Source of the DNA: Candidatus Rifleibacterium amylolyticum
GTDB lineage: Bacteria > Muiribacteriota > Ozemobacteria > Ozemobacterales > Ozemobacteraceae
Direction: 5' to 3'
Assembly: GCA_009917695.1 (NCBI GenBank)
Contig: JAACJG010000017.1
Span: 90,087 to 154,086, forward strand
DNA: 64,000 nt
Position numbers and translations under genes: made by a program. The notes beneath the pieces are model-generated. The model saw only the letters and a program-made list of their open reading frames with translations. It ran no database searches and was not told the DNA's origin. The stretch's first letter is position 1. Each line of letters begins with the position of its first letter. This document shows positions 1 to 9,110 of the stretch, piece by piece.

Positions 1-614
1 TCGGCAATCATGAAGCGGTCTTCCACGTAAAAGGTGCGGTTGTCGCCTACCCGGTTCAGATAAAGCTCGCGACTCAATGCCAACGGATGGCTGCGTGCAA
101 TGTTGGTCAGATAACCCTTCTGCTCGTTAATGTCGCCCCACAATGAGGTAAAATGGTTGCGATGATGATTCATCAGCGGCTGACCGCCGGCATCATACAT
201 GATGTCGATGAGCCGGCAGAGAAATTCTTCCTGATATGCCGGCTTTGTACTGGCGGCGAGAGCAAGCACATGTTCGACATAGGTCATACAGTCGAGAAAG
301 GTCATGCTGGTTGGTAGAATATTTACCGGCAACGGTCTGGCATTGCTGGCTTCAACCTTTTTGACGGGCTTGCGCTGCTTCTTGATGCGCTTTTTGGTGG
401 CCGGATGATAATGGCGCCCGATCAGGTATTTAGAGACGAATTCAATGCGGCGCTGTACCGGCAGTTTGTGAGCACTTGCGATCAGACGCTCGACTTCTGC
501 AGCATCGCTCGATTTTCGCAGACCGACAACCGGCGCGGCCGCTTCCCCGGCAGCATGAAGTCCGCAAGTCAGCGCAATAAATCCAAGCATCAGCCAACCA
601 GTAAATGATTTCAT
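1..614 (-). CDS. DUF1460 (amidase-like, NlpC/P60-related) secreted protein, C-terminus outside window
   Basis: The reading frame stays open on the minus strand from an ATG at 614 to the window edge (about 204 codons). A GGAGG ribosome site lies just upstream (622-627 region). The first ~21 residues (MKSFTGWLMLGFIALTCGLH) form a Sec signal peptide. Around residue 109 the motif LDCMTYVEHVLALA matches the DCxTFVE box with the catalytic Cys of DUF1460 proteins, which are distant relatives of NlpC/P60 and act on cell-wall peptides. The frame continues with TSLWGDINEQKGYLTNI, and the C-terminal His/Asp part lies beyond the window. A Lys/Arg-rich stretch at residues 74-86 is unusual for the family. 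The family call rests on the Cys box and the order of motifs; the substrate is unknown. Confidence 0.6.
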   Translation of the reverse strand, partial: MKSFTGWLMLGFIALTCGLHAAGEAAAPVVGLRKSSDAAEVERLIASAHKLPVQRRIEFVSKYLIGRHYHPATKKRIKKQRKPVKKVEASNARPLPVNILPTSMTFLDCMTYVEHVLALAASTKPAYQEEFLCRLIDIMYDAGGQPLMNHHRNHFTSLWGDINEQKGYLTNIARSHPLALSRELYLNRVGDNRTFYVEDRFMIA

Positions 615-721
615 GATCTTTGTTTCCTCCGGAGTAATACAACTGGCTGTTTTCTCAGCAAAAGCCGTGGCGAACAGCACACACAAGCAAAATACCACAG
701 CCCCGTAAAATTACCAATGAA

Positions 722-750
722 TTGACAGCCTGTCAGGCAGGAGCTAGCAT
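722..750 (+). promoter_or_regulatory. sigma70-like promoter upstream of the 784 lipoprotein gene
   Basis: A perfect -35 TTGACA (722-727) is followed after 17 bp by TAGCAT (745-750). The start would be near 757, and the gene's ATG is at 784 with GGAGG at 773-777. The spacer contains the inverted repeat GCCTGTCAGGC, which could be an operator, but nothing else supports that. Confidence 0.5.
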
Positions 751-783
751 ACAAGCAACGCAAGATCATGTTGGAGGATCAAA

Positions 784-1332
784 ATGAAGAAATTTTTCGC
801 TACGATTGCGGTTGCTCTCATTTTGTTACAGTTCGTCGGCTGCGGTGCTGAAAAGAAGCCTGAGCCGAAGCAGGAAGCGGCTGTGCTCAGGTCGAACGTC
901 AAGATAACGGCTGATGCCGCCAACGAGAAGCTCATTCTCGGCGCACTCTGGATATTGCAGGAGCGAACCCCTGATTTTTTCAGACTTGTTGATGAAAACG
1001 TGCTTGAGATACGTAAAAGCGACGGCAGTTTTACTACCGGCCCGGTTAAGACCATCGAAGGAACCGGCAGAATTGAGTTCAAGAACTTTGCCGGAGTGCA
1101 TAGCGAATATAATATCGCCGATTTTCTCGTGCATGAAGCGACTCATATAGTAGATCAGAAAAAAGGTTTGCGGCTCAGCAAGGCTGCCGAAATCAGAGCG
1201 CGGGAAGCTGAAATCGAATTTTTCAAACAGCTCGAAACCGCTGAAAAAAGGAGCTTTGCGTCGATGATAAAATTTGTAGAAAACGAAATTGTCCAGATCA
1301 GAGCCGGCAAGCTTTATGCCGATCTCGACTGA
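784..1332 (+). CDS. Lipoprotein with an HExxH zincin-like motif
   Basis: This 182-residue protein starts at an ATG preceded by GGAGG. It has an N-terminal hydrophobic stretch ending in a lipobox (LQFVGC, Cys at about residue 20), so it is probably lipid-anchored in the envelope. Around residue 117 it reads FLVHEATHIVDQ, an HExxH metalloprotease-type motif. The rest is helical and charged (residues 130-175). No clear third zinc ligand can be assigned, so peptidase activity is an inference. A second lipoprotein with a similar HExxH box lies at 30433-31389. The next gene begins 11 bp downstream and may be co-transcribed. Confidence 0.65.
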   Translation: MKKFFATIAVALILLQFVGCGAEKKPEPKQEAAVLRSNVKITADAANEKLILGALWILQERTPDFFRLVDENVLEIRKSDGSFTTGPVKTIEGTGRIEFKNFAGVHSEYNIADFLVHEATHIVDQKKGLRLSKAAEIRAREAEIEFFKQLETAEKRSFASMIKFVENEIVQIRAGKLYADLD

Positions 1333-1343
1333 CACACAGCAGC

Positions 1344-2279
1344 ATGACTGAAACCTCCGCCGGGCAGGAAACTGTATCAGCCGGTAGCAATTACGGTAAA
1401 TCACTGGGGTTGATGCTGGCTCTAGGTGTGCCGGTGTTTTTTGCGCTGCCGGCCGGGCAGACTTCGCGTTACTTCTTTTCGGCGCCCTACTATCTTTTGC
1501 CCTTCGCAGCTCTGGCGTTGCTCGCCCTGGCTGGCGAAAGAATGCAGAAGCAGTCGATTGCGCTGACCGCCTGGGCTTCTGCGGCCACATTCTTCTGTTA
1601 CGGATGTTTCGAGGCACTTTATTCCTGGTTTCCCAGTGGAGCGGCGCTGGTTCCGGCTGATGCTCCGGCAGTCGTATTCTGGCGCGAACTGATAAACTAC
1701 GCTGGCAACCGCAGCCTGCAGCTGATTCCAATCGCGCTGCTCGCGCTGATCATGGCGAAACAGCTCAAAGCAGGCTGGCGGCATCGCCTGAGAACTGGCG
1801 ACCCATCGACAGAAACAAGCATACTTGGCGAAAAGCAGCCTATGTCCTGGAGCAAGGTCGGCATTCGCATATTTTTTTACTTTATGCTGGTAACTGTCGG
1901 CTTTCTGCTTACCAAAGGCGTTGCCGGCTGGACAACCGGCCACAGTCTGAGCTACGGCGCCAAGCTGGCCGGCGGCGCTGCTAATTCACTCGTCGAAGAG
2001 CTGCTGTTCCGCGGGCTTCTACAGCCGGTGTTCGAGCTGGTTCTGCCGCCCGGCACCGCCAATGTTTTACAGGCGATTTTTTTCTCGGTGATCCACTACG
2101 GTTTTATTGAATCATTCAGCCTCGCCGAGGTTTTGCCCGAACTGGTCAAACTGATCATCTACGTCGGCATCGGCCTCTTTCTCGGCCGCGCCGCCCGCGA
2201 AACCGACGGCCTGCTGATACCATGGCTGTTTCATTTCATCATCACCTCAGCCATCTGGCTGACCCTCGTCGCCCGCTGA
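1344..2279 (+). CDS. CPBP-family intramembrane metalloprotease
   Basis: The 311-residue polytopic membrane protein carries the three CPBP/Rce1-like motifs: EExxxR (VEELLFRG, E218-E219, R223), a second motif with His251 (FFSVIHYG) and a C-terminal PWLFHF with His near 302. These residues form the active site within the membrane in the CAAX protease/bacteriocin-processing family. Several hydrophobic segments (about 22-38, 48-64, 75-92, 125-140, 175-192, 260-285, 295-308) agree with this. It starts 11 bp after the upstream lipoprotein gene, so the two may form a small operon. The substrate cannot be told from sequence. Confidence 0.8.
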   Translation: MTETSAGQETVSAGSNYGKSLGLMLALGVPVFFALPAGQTSRYFFSAPYYLLPFAALALLALAGERMQKQSIALTAWASAATFFCYGCFEALYSWFPSGAALVPADAPAVVFWRELINYAGNRSLQLIPIALLALIMAKQLKAGWRHRLRTGDPSTETSILGEKQPMSWSKVGIRIFFYFMLVTVGFLLTKGVAGWTTGHSLSYGAKLAGGAANSLVEELLFRGLLQPVFELVLPPGTANVLQAIFFSVIHYGFIESFSLAEVLPELVKLIIYVGIGLFLGRAARETDGLLIPWLFHFIITSAIWLTLVAR

Positions 2280-2528
2280 ACAAAAGAGCAGTATCTGTTA
2301 AGCCTCTATCTTTTGAGATCATTCATGGTATTAGCCACAACAACAAGTCTATTTTGGCGCACAACGGAATAATGCGGGAAGAAATTTGCATGATCTGAAA
2401 TTTGATCTTTTGCTGCCTCGATGTATAGTCGCATTCTGAGCTAAATCGAGCATCTTTACAAAATGGGGGGTTAACATTTCAAGTCGAATGTGTTAGGGTA
2501 GTCAAAAAATGACGTGAGAGGCGCTGCT

Positions 2529-4766
2529 ATGGCACAATTGATTGCCCATGTTAAGCAAAACAGTGAGGGGAAATGGGATTCTCCGCATGATTTGATTGCT
2601 CATCTCAATAATACTGCCTGCCTTGCAGAAAAATTTGCCAGTGCATTCAAGTCAGAGAATTGGGCAAAGACCCTTGGTTTACTACATGATGCCGGCAAAA
2701 GCACAGAAAACTGGCAGGAATATCTTAAGGCCAAAAGCGGTTATGGCTACGATTCAGAAGCCCATCTTGAAGGCAAAGTTGGCAAACTGGATCATTCAAG
2801 CATCGGTGCCAGACTTGCCGAAGAAAAGTTCAAGGCTTGCGGCCGTTTTCTGGCATATTGCATTGCCGGTCATCACGGCGGTCTGCCAGACTTCTTTTCA
2901 AGCGAAAATACCGGTTCCGGAGCTTTGCAGAACCGACTGGCCCGAACATCGATTGATGAAGTTGCCAAAGAGATATGTGCTCTGGCCGATTCTGCTGTTT
3001 TGTCGAGGCCACCATTTGCATTTCCAGATGGACTCTCGGCTTCGCTGTGGATCAGAATGTTGTTTTCATGCCTTGTCGATGCAGATTTTCTTGACACAGA
3101 AGCATATATGGACCCTGATAAAGCGTCTTTAAGATGCAATTTCGCCAAAATAGAAGAGCTTCTCAAAACGTTTCGTGCCTATATGCAACAATTTGCTGTA
3201 AATGCAGAAAAGACCCGAGTTAATGCCATTCGCCAGAAAATATTGCAGGACTGTATCGATGCTGCAAGCCAGGAGAAGGGAATTTTCTCTCTTACGGTTC
3301 CAACTGGTGGTGGCAAAACCCTTTCGAGTCTGGCATTTGCCTTGGAACATGCAAAAAAACATGGGCATAATAGAATCATTTACGTGATCCCTTACACCAG
3401 CATCATCGAGCAGAATGCCGATGTTTTCAGGCGGGCTTTGGGGGCCGATAACGTAGTGGAGCACCACTCAAACCTTGATTCAGAAGATGCTACCCCGGAA
3501 ATGAGATTGGCCTCGGAGAACTGGGATGCACCGGTTATTGTTACGACAACAGTGCAGTTTTATGAGTCTCTTTTTTCTGCGAAGCCTGGAAGATGCAGAA
3601 AACTTCATAACATTGCCAATTCTGTTGTCATTCTTGATGAAGCTCAGTTGATCCCACCTGATTATTTGAAACCGATACTGAAGTCGCTTCAGTTGCTGGT
3701 TGATTATTATTCGGTTTCTCTCGTTATCTCTACGGCAACTCAACCGGCACTGGAAAGCCGACAAGTCGGTCAGGAAAAGTTCGAAGGCCTCACTGCCGGT
3801 AAAATACGAGAGATTATTACAGATGTAGATTCTTTGTATGAGGATTTGAAAAGAGTTGAGGTAAATCTGCCGGAAAGTTTTGACGAGGCACTGTCTTTGT
3901 CGGAAATAGCCGCGCGTTGTTCCCAGCACGACAGGGTGCTTTGTGTCGTTTCAGATCGAAAAAGCTGTCGCGAATTGCACAAGCTCATGCCGAAAGGCAC
4001 GATACATCTTTCAGCCCTGATGTGTGGGCAGCATCGCTCAGACAGGATTACTCAGATCAAAGAAAAACTGAAGACTGATGAACCGGTAAGGGTTATCAGT
4101 ACACAGCTCGTAGAAGCTGGCGTAGACTTGGATTTTCCTGTGGTTTATCGTGCAATCGCCGGCCTTGATTCAATAGCCCAGGCAGCTGGCCGATGTAACC
4201 GTGAAGGATTGCTGGAAAAGGGAGAGGTTTTTGTATTTGTGAGCGAGAAAAAATCGCCACCGGGAATATTGCGAAAAGCTTCTGAGACGACACAGAACAT
4301 TCTTTATGGCAGACGTGATGACCCTTTGACGCGAGAGAACTTTGACAGATTTTTCAAAGAACTCTATTGGAAAGCAAATTCTCTTGACACCAAAGATATC
4401 GTAAGCTTGTTGTCACCAGATATAGACTGCTTTGGGATCCAGTTCAGAACAGCTTCTGATCGCTTCAAGTTGATCGATGACTCAATGCAGAAAGCAATAA
4501 TTGTCAAATACGGAAAAGGTGAAAAATTGCTCGAAGATATCAGGCTAAATACCGGAAATCCTGCATGTCTCAAGCTGTTATTGCGTAAGTTGCAGCGTTA
4601 CTCGGTAAACGTCTATACCAACGATTTCAACCGGCTTTTGCAAAGAAGGTCTATCGTTGAGGTTGTTCCTGGAGTTTTTGCGCTGACAACTTCAATGGAA
4701 TATTCAGACGATACTGGTTTGCTGGTAGATGAAAATTCTGCAGACCCAGAATCTTTTGTAATGTAA
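2529..4766 (+). CDS. cas3: Cas3 helicase-nuclease, type I-C
   Basis: Cas3 unwinds and shreds target DNA after Cascade binds it. This 745-residue form has an N-terminal HD nuclease domain (LLHDAGKS near residue 53; HSSIGARLAE; CIAGHHGGLPD) and a superfamily 2 helicase domain: Walker A PTGGGKT near 257, Walker B with DEAQ near 370, STATQPAL as motif III, and the motif V/VI region VEAGVDLDFPVV...QAAGRCNREG. I chose ATG 2529, with GAGAGG six bases upstream, over the GTG at 2514. It is the first gene of the cas operon, 11 bp ahead of cas5c. The 249-bp upstream gap (2280-2528) holds no recognisable gene; the operon promoter is presumably there but I see no clear consensus. Confidence 0.95.
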   Translation: MAQLIAHVKQNSEGKWDSPHDLIAHLNNTACLAEKFASAFKSENWAKTLGLLHDAGKSTENWQEYLKAKSGYGYDSEAHLEGKVGKLDHSSIGARLAEEKFKACGRFLAYCIAGHHGGLPDFFSSENTGSGALQNRLARTSIDEVAKEICALADSAVLSRPPFAFPDGLSASLWIRMLFSCLVDADFLDTEAYMDPDKASLRCNFAKIEELLKTFRAYMQQFAVNAEKTRVNAIRQKILQDCIDAASQEKGIFSLTVPTGGGKTLSSLAFALEHAKKHGHNRIIYVIPYTSIIEQNADVFRRALGADNVVEHHSNLDSEDATPEMRLASENWDAPVIVTTTVQFYESLFSAKPGRCRKLHNIANSVVILDEAQLIPPDYLKPILKSLQLLVDYYSVSLVISTATQPALESRQVGQEKFEGLTAGKIREIITDVDSLYEDLKRVEVNLPESFDEALSLSEIAARCSQHDRVLCVVSDRKSCRELHKLMPKGTIHLSALMCGQHRSDRITQIKEKLKTDEPVRVISTQLVEAGVDLDFPVVYRAIAGLDSIAQAAGRCNREGLLEKGEVFVFVSEKKSPPGILRKASETTQNILYGRRDDPLTRENFDRFFKELYWKANSLDTKDIVSLLSPDIDCFGIQFRTASDRFKLIDDSMQKAIIVKYGKGEKLLEDIRLNTGNPACLKLLLRKLQRYSVNVYTNDFNRLLQRRSIVEVVPGVFALTTSMEYSDDTGLLVDENSADPESFVM

Positions 4767-4777
4767 GAGGAGGAAGA

Positions 4778-5488
4778 ATGCATAACTGGTGTATTGAGGT
4801 CTGGGGCGACTATGCCTGTTTTACCCGCCCTGAAATGAAGGTTGAGCGGGTAAGCTATGACGTGATGACTCCATCGTCTGCCCGCGCTATTTTTGAGTCG
4901 ATTCTCTGGAAACCGGCAATCAAATGGCACATAACAAAGATTGAAGTTCTGAACCCTATCAAATGGGTTTCTGTGCGACGCAATGAGGTTAAAAAAGTCG
5001 TTTCAAGAGGCGTTCCAGGTAAGACAAGTGGAATTTATATTGAAGATGAGCGTCAACAAAGAGCCGGACTTTTTTTACAAGATGTCAGATACAGAATTCA
5101 CGGCTATTTTGAGTTTATTTCGCCTGAAAAGAGAATGCAGAAGCCTCCTGATGCACCAGAAAAGTGGGCAGACGATCAGGAAAAAAACACCGCTGCTGCC
5201 GCAGATGAAACAGAAGCTAAATACGCAGCGATGTTTGAGCGGAGGGCAAAAAAAGGCCAGTGCTTCAATCGACCATATCTTGGCTGCCGTGAGTTTTCAT
5301 GCTACTTCAAGTTAGTTGATCCAGATAAACATGTGTCAAAACCTATTGAAGATACCAGAGAACTTGGCTGGATGCTCTACGATATGGATTTTTCAAATCC
5401 ATTAGTGCCAATGCCGGCTTTTTTCAAGGCAACTATAAAAGGAGGCGTTATAAATACTGATCGTCGACAAATTGAGGTGCGTCAATGA
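4778..5488 (+). CDS. cas5c: Cas5c (Cas5d), crRNA-processing endoribonuclease of type I-C
   Basis: In type I-C systems there is no Cas6, and Cas5c cuts the pre-crRNA and stays on the 5' handle. The 236-residue length, the start MHNWCIEVWGDYACFTRPE, the WVSVRRNEVKKVV segment and the C-terminal YLGCREFSCYF block are typical of Cas5d. The start is fixed by GGAGG just upstream (4768-4776 region). The stop overlaps the cas8c start by four bases (ATGA at 5485). No cas6 is present anywhere in the operon, which agrees with this role. Confidence 0.93.
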   Translation: MHNWCIEVWGDYACFTRPEMKVERVSYDVMTPSSARAIFESILWKPAIKWHITKIEVLNPIKWVSVRRNEVKKVVSRGVPGKTSGIYIEDERQQRAGLFLQDVRYRIHGYFEFISPEKRMQKPPDAPEKWADDQEKNTAAAADETEAKYAAMFERRAKKGQCFNRPYLGCREFSCYFKLVDPDKHVSKPIEDTRELGWMLYDMDFSNPLVPMPAFFKATIKGGVINTDRRQIEVRQ

Positions 5489-7278
5489 TTTTGCAGGCAT
5501 TGAAAGAGTATTATGATCGTAAGGTTGTCGATGGTTCGATTGCTCGTGATGGCTGGATTCGGGGCGGGTTAGATTTTTTGTTGGTTCTTGATTTGGACGG
5601 TAAATTGCTGAATATCAATGATTTAAGGGAATCAAATGGCCGGAAGAAGGTTCCGCGTTTATTAAATTTACCAAACATTGGAAAGCAGGCATTAAAGCAT
5701 ACTAATAGCGGCAAAGATGCAAATTTACTGTGGGATAATGCGTCGTTTGTTTTTGGGCTTGGCGACAAAGGTCAATTACGATTACAAAGTATGATTTCAA
5801 CAATTGATAACTGGTTCGGAGAACAGAGTGATCCCGGTATCAAAGCAGTACATGCCTTTCTGACCAAAGGACTTAAGGATCGCAACCATTTCAACCTTGC
5901 TTTGGAGCATCCAGAATATGGTGAGACGTTCATGGAAGGTAGCGTAAAAATCAGTTTTCGAGTGCTTGAGACAAATTACAATGTTGTTTTCGATTCGCCA
6001 GTGGTTGTTAAAACATTAGTTGGGGTAGGTAATTCTAGTAATACAGAAAAAGACGGGATTTGTTTAGTAACGGGAGAACAAAATGTTCCAATCGAAATGA
6101 CTCATTCTGTAATTAAAGGTGTTTGGGGGGCGCAGTCTTCTGGTGCATGTATTGTAAGTTTCAATAATGATACTTTTAATTCATATGGGAAAACTCAGTG
6201 TCTAAATGCACCAGTTAGCAAAACTGCTGCATCTCAATACAGTAAAGCAGTTAATTTTTTACTCGATTCAACAAGTCAGCGAATGCAGGTCGGGAATACG
6301 TCTGTGGTTTTCTGGTCAGAAAGGCGATCATCGTTTGAATCAGACTTCTCATTCTTTTTTAATGAGCCGGAAAAGGACAATCCTGATTCTGGAACGCAAA
6401 AGATAAGAGTCCTGTTTGAATCAGTAAAGACAGGGGCATATATGGAGGATAACGGAGAACAAAGATTTTACGTTTTAGGATTAGCCCCGAATGCTGCACG
6501 AATTGCCATCCGTCTATGGAAAGTTGGAACTATTTCAGAATTTGCTGACAACATCAGGCGGCATTTTGAAGACTTAAGAATCATAAAACCAGATTATGAA
6601 CCTGAATTTTACTCAATATGGAAATTGTTGGCTAACGTATCGTCACAAGATGATATTGGCAACCTTCCTCCAAAATTGGCTGGTGACTACATCCGAGCTA
6701 TTTTGGAAGGTTTTCCATATCCAACCACTGTATTACAAGCTGTTTTGGGACGTATTCGCTGTGACGTAAAGGATATGAAAGGGAAGCCAAAAGATCGGAT
6801 CAATTCTGTTAGAGCAGCAATAATCAAATCATACCTGAATCGTTATCAGCATTTTTATGACAAGAAACATAAGGAGTTAACTATGGCATTGGATATCAAT
6901 CAACCTTCAGTTGGTTACCAGCTTGGCAGATTGTTTGCAACGCTGGCAAAAATTCAGGATGAGGCTCAACCGGGAATTAATGCCACCATTCGTGAAAGAT
7001 TTTATGGAGCTGCTTGTGCTTCTCCGGTAACGGTTTTTGCCAATCTGCTGAAACTGATGAAGCACCATCTTGCCAAGCTGCCTAACAAAGGCAGAGCAAT
7101 AACCTTCGATCGACTCGTTGGCGAGATTATGAGCCATCTTTCAGATTTTCCGGCTCATCTGGATTTGCATGAGCAGGGCAGATTTGCGATTGGTTATTAC
7201 CACCAGTGGCAGGATTTTTTCCCTAAATCCAATGCGAAAGGCACTTCAGAAAAAACTTTAGAGGCAGGAGCAAACTAA
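5485..7278 (+). CDS. cas8c: Cas8c (Csd1), large Cascade subunit
   Basis: The 597-residue protein sits between cas5c and cas7c and matches Csd1: start MILQALKEYYDRK, then WIRGGLDFLLVLDLDG, an FVFGLGDKGQ segment, and a middle GEQRFYVLGLAPNAARIAIRLW-type block (residues 327-347). Cas8c recognises the PAM and helps recruit Cas3. Its start overlaps the cas5c stop (ATGA) and its stop directly abuts the cas7c ATG. The gene is visibly more AT-rich than cas3, cas4 and cas1. The last 131 codons can also be translated separately as Cas11c (see 6883-7278). Confidence 0.93.
   Translation: MILQALKEYYDRKVVDGSIARDGWIRGGLDFLLVLDLDGKLLNINDLRESNGRKKVPRLLNLPNIGKQALKHTNSGKDANLLWDNASFVFGLGDKGQLRLQSMISTIDNWFGEQSDPGIKAVHAFLTKGLKDRNHFNLALEHPEYGETFMEGSVKISFRVLETNYNVVFDSPVVVKTLVGVGNSSNTEKDGICLVTGEQNVPIEMTHSVIKGVWGAQSSGACIVSFNNDTFNSYGKTQCLNAPVSKTAASQYSKAVNFLLDSTSQRMQVGNTSVVFWSERRSSFESDFSFFFNEPEKDNPDSGTQKIRVLFESVKTGAYMEDNGEQRFYVLGLAPNAARIAIRLWKVGTISEFADNIRRHFEDLRIIKPDYEPEFYSIWKLLANVSSQDDIGNLPPKLAGDYIRAILEGFPYPTTVLQAVLGRIRCDVKDMKGKPKDRINSVRAAIIKSYLNRYQHFYDKKHKELTMALDINQPSVGYQLGRLFATLAKIQDEAQPGINATIRERFYGAACASPVTVFANLLKLMKHHLAKLPNKGRAITFDRLVGEIMSHLSDFPAHLDLHEQGRFAIGYYHQWQDFFPKSNAKGTSEKTLEAGAN
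6871..6876 (+). promoter_or_regulatory. Internal Shine-Dalgarno for Cas11c
   Basis: AAGGAG lies inside cas8c, six bases ahead of an in-frame ATG at 6883. It is as strong as the ribosome sites of the operon's main genes, and it is placed exactly where the Cas11-like C-terminal domain begins. Confidence 0.7.
6883..7278 (+). CDS. cas11c: Cas11c, small Cascade subunit made from an internal start in cas8c
   Basis: The ATG at codon 467 of cas8c has a strong AAGGAG six bases upstream. From it, a 131-residue helical protein (MALDINQPSVGYQLGRLFAT...) would be made, sharing the cas8c stop. Internal translation of a small subunit from cas8c is established for type I-C systems, where the product begins with the same MAxD...YxLGRLFA pattern. 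This places the product in the belly of Cascade. Its expression here is inferred from the ribosome site, length and sequence match. Confidence 0.75.
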   Translation: MALDINQPSVGYQLGRLFATLAKIQDEAQPGINATIRERFYGAACASPVTVFANLLKLMKHHLAKLPNKGRAITFDRLVGEIMSHLSDFPAHLDLHEQGRFAIGYYHQWQDFFPKSNAKGTSEKTLEAGAN

Positions 7279-8397
7279 ATGACTACTATCAGCAAACGCT
7301 ATGATTTCGTCCTCTTTTTCGATGTCCAGGATGGCAATCCAAATGGTGACCCTGATGCAGGGAATCTCCCCCGTGTCGATGCTGAAACGGGTCACGGCCT
7401 CGTTACCGATGTCTGCCTTAAGAGAAAGGTCAGAAACTTTGTTGGGTTGAGTAAGAGTGAGCAGGCACCTTATGATATTTATGTGAAAGAAAAGGCGGTG
7501 TTAGGAAGAGCGCATGTTGAAGCATTTAAAGAATTGAAAATTGAATTAGGAGAAGGCGGCAAAAAAGAAATCTCCAACAAAATAGCAGAGGCTTTATCTG
7601 ATCTAGCTCTGCCGGAAGGATTAAGTGTTTCAGAAGAAGAAAATGACAGTGGAGAGGTAAAAGCATTCTTGAATGTTGCTTTCGATTTCGACAAAAAACT
7701 TCTGGCTGAGTTTTGGAAAGAGAATAAAACATTTGCGACAAGCAATAAAGAGGCGAAATCATTGATTGACAACTTATCAAAGTCAGTTAAATCAAGAAAA
7801 CCAAAGGCTGAGGAGACCGAACAAGGTCGAAAATTCATGTGTGAAAAATTCTTCGATATTCGAGCTTTTGGTGCAGTTCTATCCTTAAAATCGGCTCCCA
7901 ATTGTGGCCAAGTTCGTGGACCAATTCAATTTACTTTTGGTCGATCTGTCGAACCGGTTATTGCCCTTGAGCACAGTATTACCCGGATGGCTGTTGCCAC
8001 GGAAGCCGAAGCAGAAAAACAAGGTGGAGGCAATCGCACGATGGGCCGAAAATCCACTGTGCCCTATGGTCTCTACCGTGCTCATGGATTCATTTCAGCC
8101 CCATTAGCTGAACAAACCGGCTTTTGCGAAGAAGACCTTCACCTGTTTTGGGATGCTCTTAAGAACATGTTTGAACACGATCGCTCTGCCGCCCGTGGCA
8201 TGATGGCAACGCGTGGACTTATTGTTTTCGAGCACAACTCAAAAATGGGCAATGCTCCAGCCCACGACCTGTTTGACAGAGTCTCAGTGAAGCGGGCTAC
8301 CCCGGAAAATACTCCCGCTAGAAAATTCAGTGACTACCGCATTGAAATTAATGAGACTTCAATGCCAGAAGGCGTAAGAATAATCAGAATGGTATGA
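7279..8397 (+). CDS. cas7c: Cas7c (Csd2), Cascade backbone, with an enlarged middle region
   Basis: Cas7c polymerises along the crRNA. The N-terminus ([20 protein letters not shown], then [17 protein letters not shown]) and the C-terminal half ([52 protein letters not shown]) are classic Csd2. At 372 residues it is clearly longer than the roughly 285-290 usual for the family. The extra residues, about 80-175, lie between the [12 protein letters not shown] and [11 protein letters not shown] blocks and are Lys/Glu/Ser-rich. The underlying DNA is AT-rich. The gene begins immediately after cas8c and overlaps cas4 by four bases. Confidence 0.93.
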   Translation: MTTISKRYDFVLFFDVQDGNPNGDPDAGNLPRVDAETGHGLVTDVCLKRKVRNFVGLSKSEQAPYDIYVKEKAVLGRAHVEAFKELKIELGEGGKKEISNKIAEALSDLALPEGLSVSEEENDSGEVKAFLNVAFDFDKKLLAEFWKENKTFATSNKEAKSLIDNLSKSVKSRKPKAEETEQGRKFMCEKFFDIRAFGAVLSLKSAPNCGQVRGPIQFTFGRSVEPVIALEHSITRMAVATEAEAEKQGGGNRTMGRKSTVPYGLYRAHGFISAPLAEQTGFCEEDLHLFWDALKNMFEHDRSAARGMMATRGLIVFEHNSKMGNAPAHDLFDRVSVKRATPENTPARKFSDYRIEINETSMPEGVRIIRMV

Positions 8398-9110
8398 GTG
8401 CTTGCCTGCTGCCGGTCACCATGCCGGCAGCAGGAAGTTCATTATTAAGCATGTTTGACGAAGAAAATTGTATTCAAATTTCTGGCCTGCAACATCTGGC
8501 TTTCTGCAAACGCCAGTGGGGGCTGATTCACATCGACCAGGAATGGGAAGAGAATCAGCTGACTGCAGAAGGTCGAAACCTGCATGAGCGGGTTGACGAA
8601 GGCTATCAGGAATTCCGAAAAGGCCTCCGGCAATATTCTGGCTTATATGTTAAAAGCCTGAAGTTTGGCATTAACGGCAGAACTGATCTAATTGAAGCGA
8701 TAAAATCTGATGATGGCGCCTGTAACAAAATCCAGATGCTGGGGCTCGAAGGTCGCTGGAGCCTTTATCCAGTTGAATTCAAGCGCGGTAAACCGAAAAG
8801 TTATGATGCAGATTATATTCAACTTTGTGCCCAGGCCCTGTGTCTGGAGGAAATGACCGGAACCGAAAAAAACTCTGGTGCCGTATTTTATTGGCAAATC
8901 CGCAAGCGAACCGAGGTTGAATTTGATACAAGGCTTCGCGAAAAGACCATATCTCTGATAATGCTGGCTCATGAACTTCTGGAAAAGGGCCTGGTACCTC
9001 CGCCAGAATATGCTCAACATTGCCGGTCGTGCTCATTATTGGAGGTCTGTATGCCAAAAAAGCTGAATCAGAGCAGGCTGATCAGCTACCGACAGGAGCT
9101 GTTAGGTTGA
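8394..9110 (+). CDS. cas4: Cas4 RecB-like nuclease, type I-C
   Basis: Cas4 trims prespacers and selects for a correct PAM during adaptation. The protein has [20 protein letters not shown] with the first cluster Cys, HERVDEG, the RecB motif [10 protein letters not shown] followed by [15 protein letters not shown], and the C-terminal Cys trio [12 protein letters not shown] that completes an Fe-S cluster. The ATG at 8394 overlaps the cas7c stop (ATGA). An in-frame ATG at 8451 (MFDEENCI) gives the usual family N-terminus and could be the real start, since residues 1-19 look non-conserved. Confidence 0.92.
   Translation: MSACLLPVTMPAAGSSLLSMFDEENCIQISGLQHLAFCKRQWGLIHIDQEWEENQLTAEGRNLHERVDEGYQEFRKGLRQYSGLYVKSLKFGINGRTDLIEAIKSDDGACNKIQMLGLEGRWSLYPVEFKRGKPKSYDADYIQLCAQALCLEEMTGTEKNSGAVFYWQIRKRTEVEFDTRLREKTISLIMLAHELLEKGLVPPPEYAQHCRSCSLLEVCMPKKLNQSRLISYRQELLG

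Noticed and set aside
826..1731. A 301-codon minus-strand frame opposite the lipoprotein and CPBP genes
   Set aside because: It lies antisense to two genes with clear motifs and ribosome sites, and its composition (Arg/Ser-rich) is not protein-like.
9020..9106. ATG start for cas1 inside cas4
   Set aside because: It would add 29 residues not found in Cas1; TTG 9107 has a good ribosome site and the usual N-terminus.
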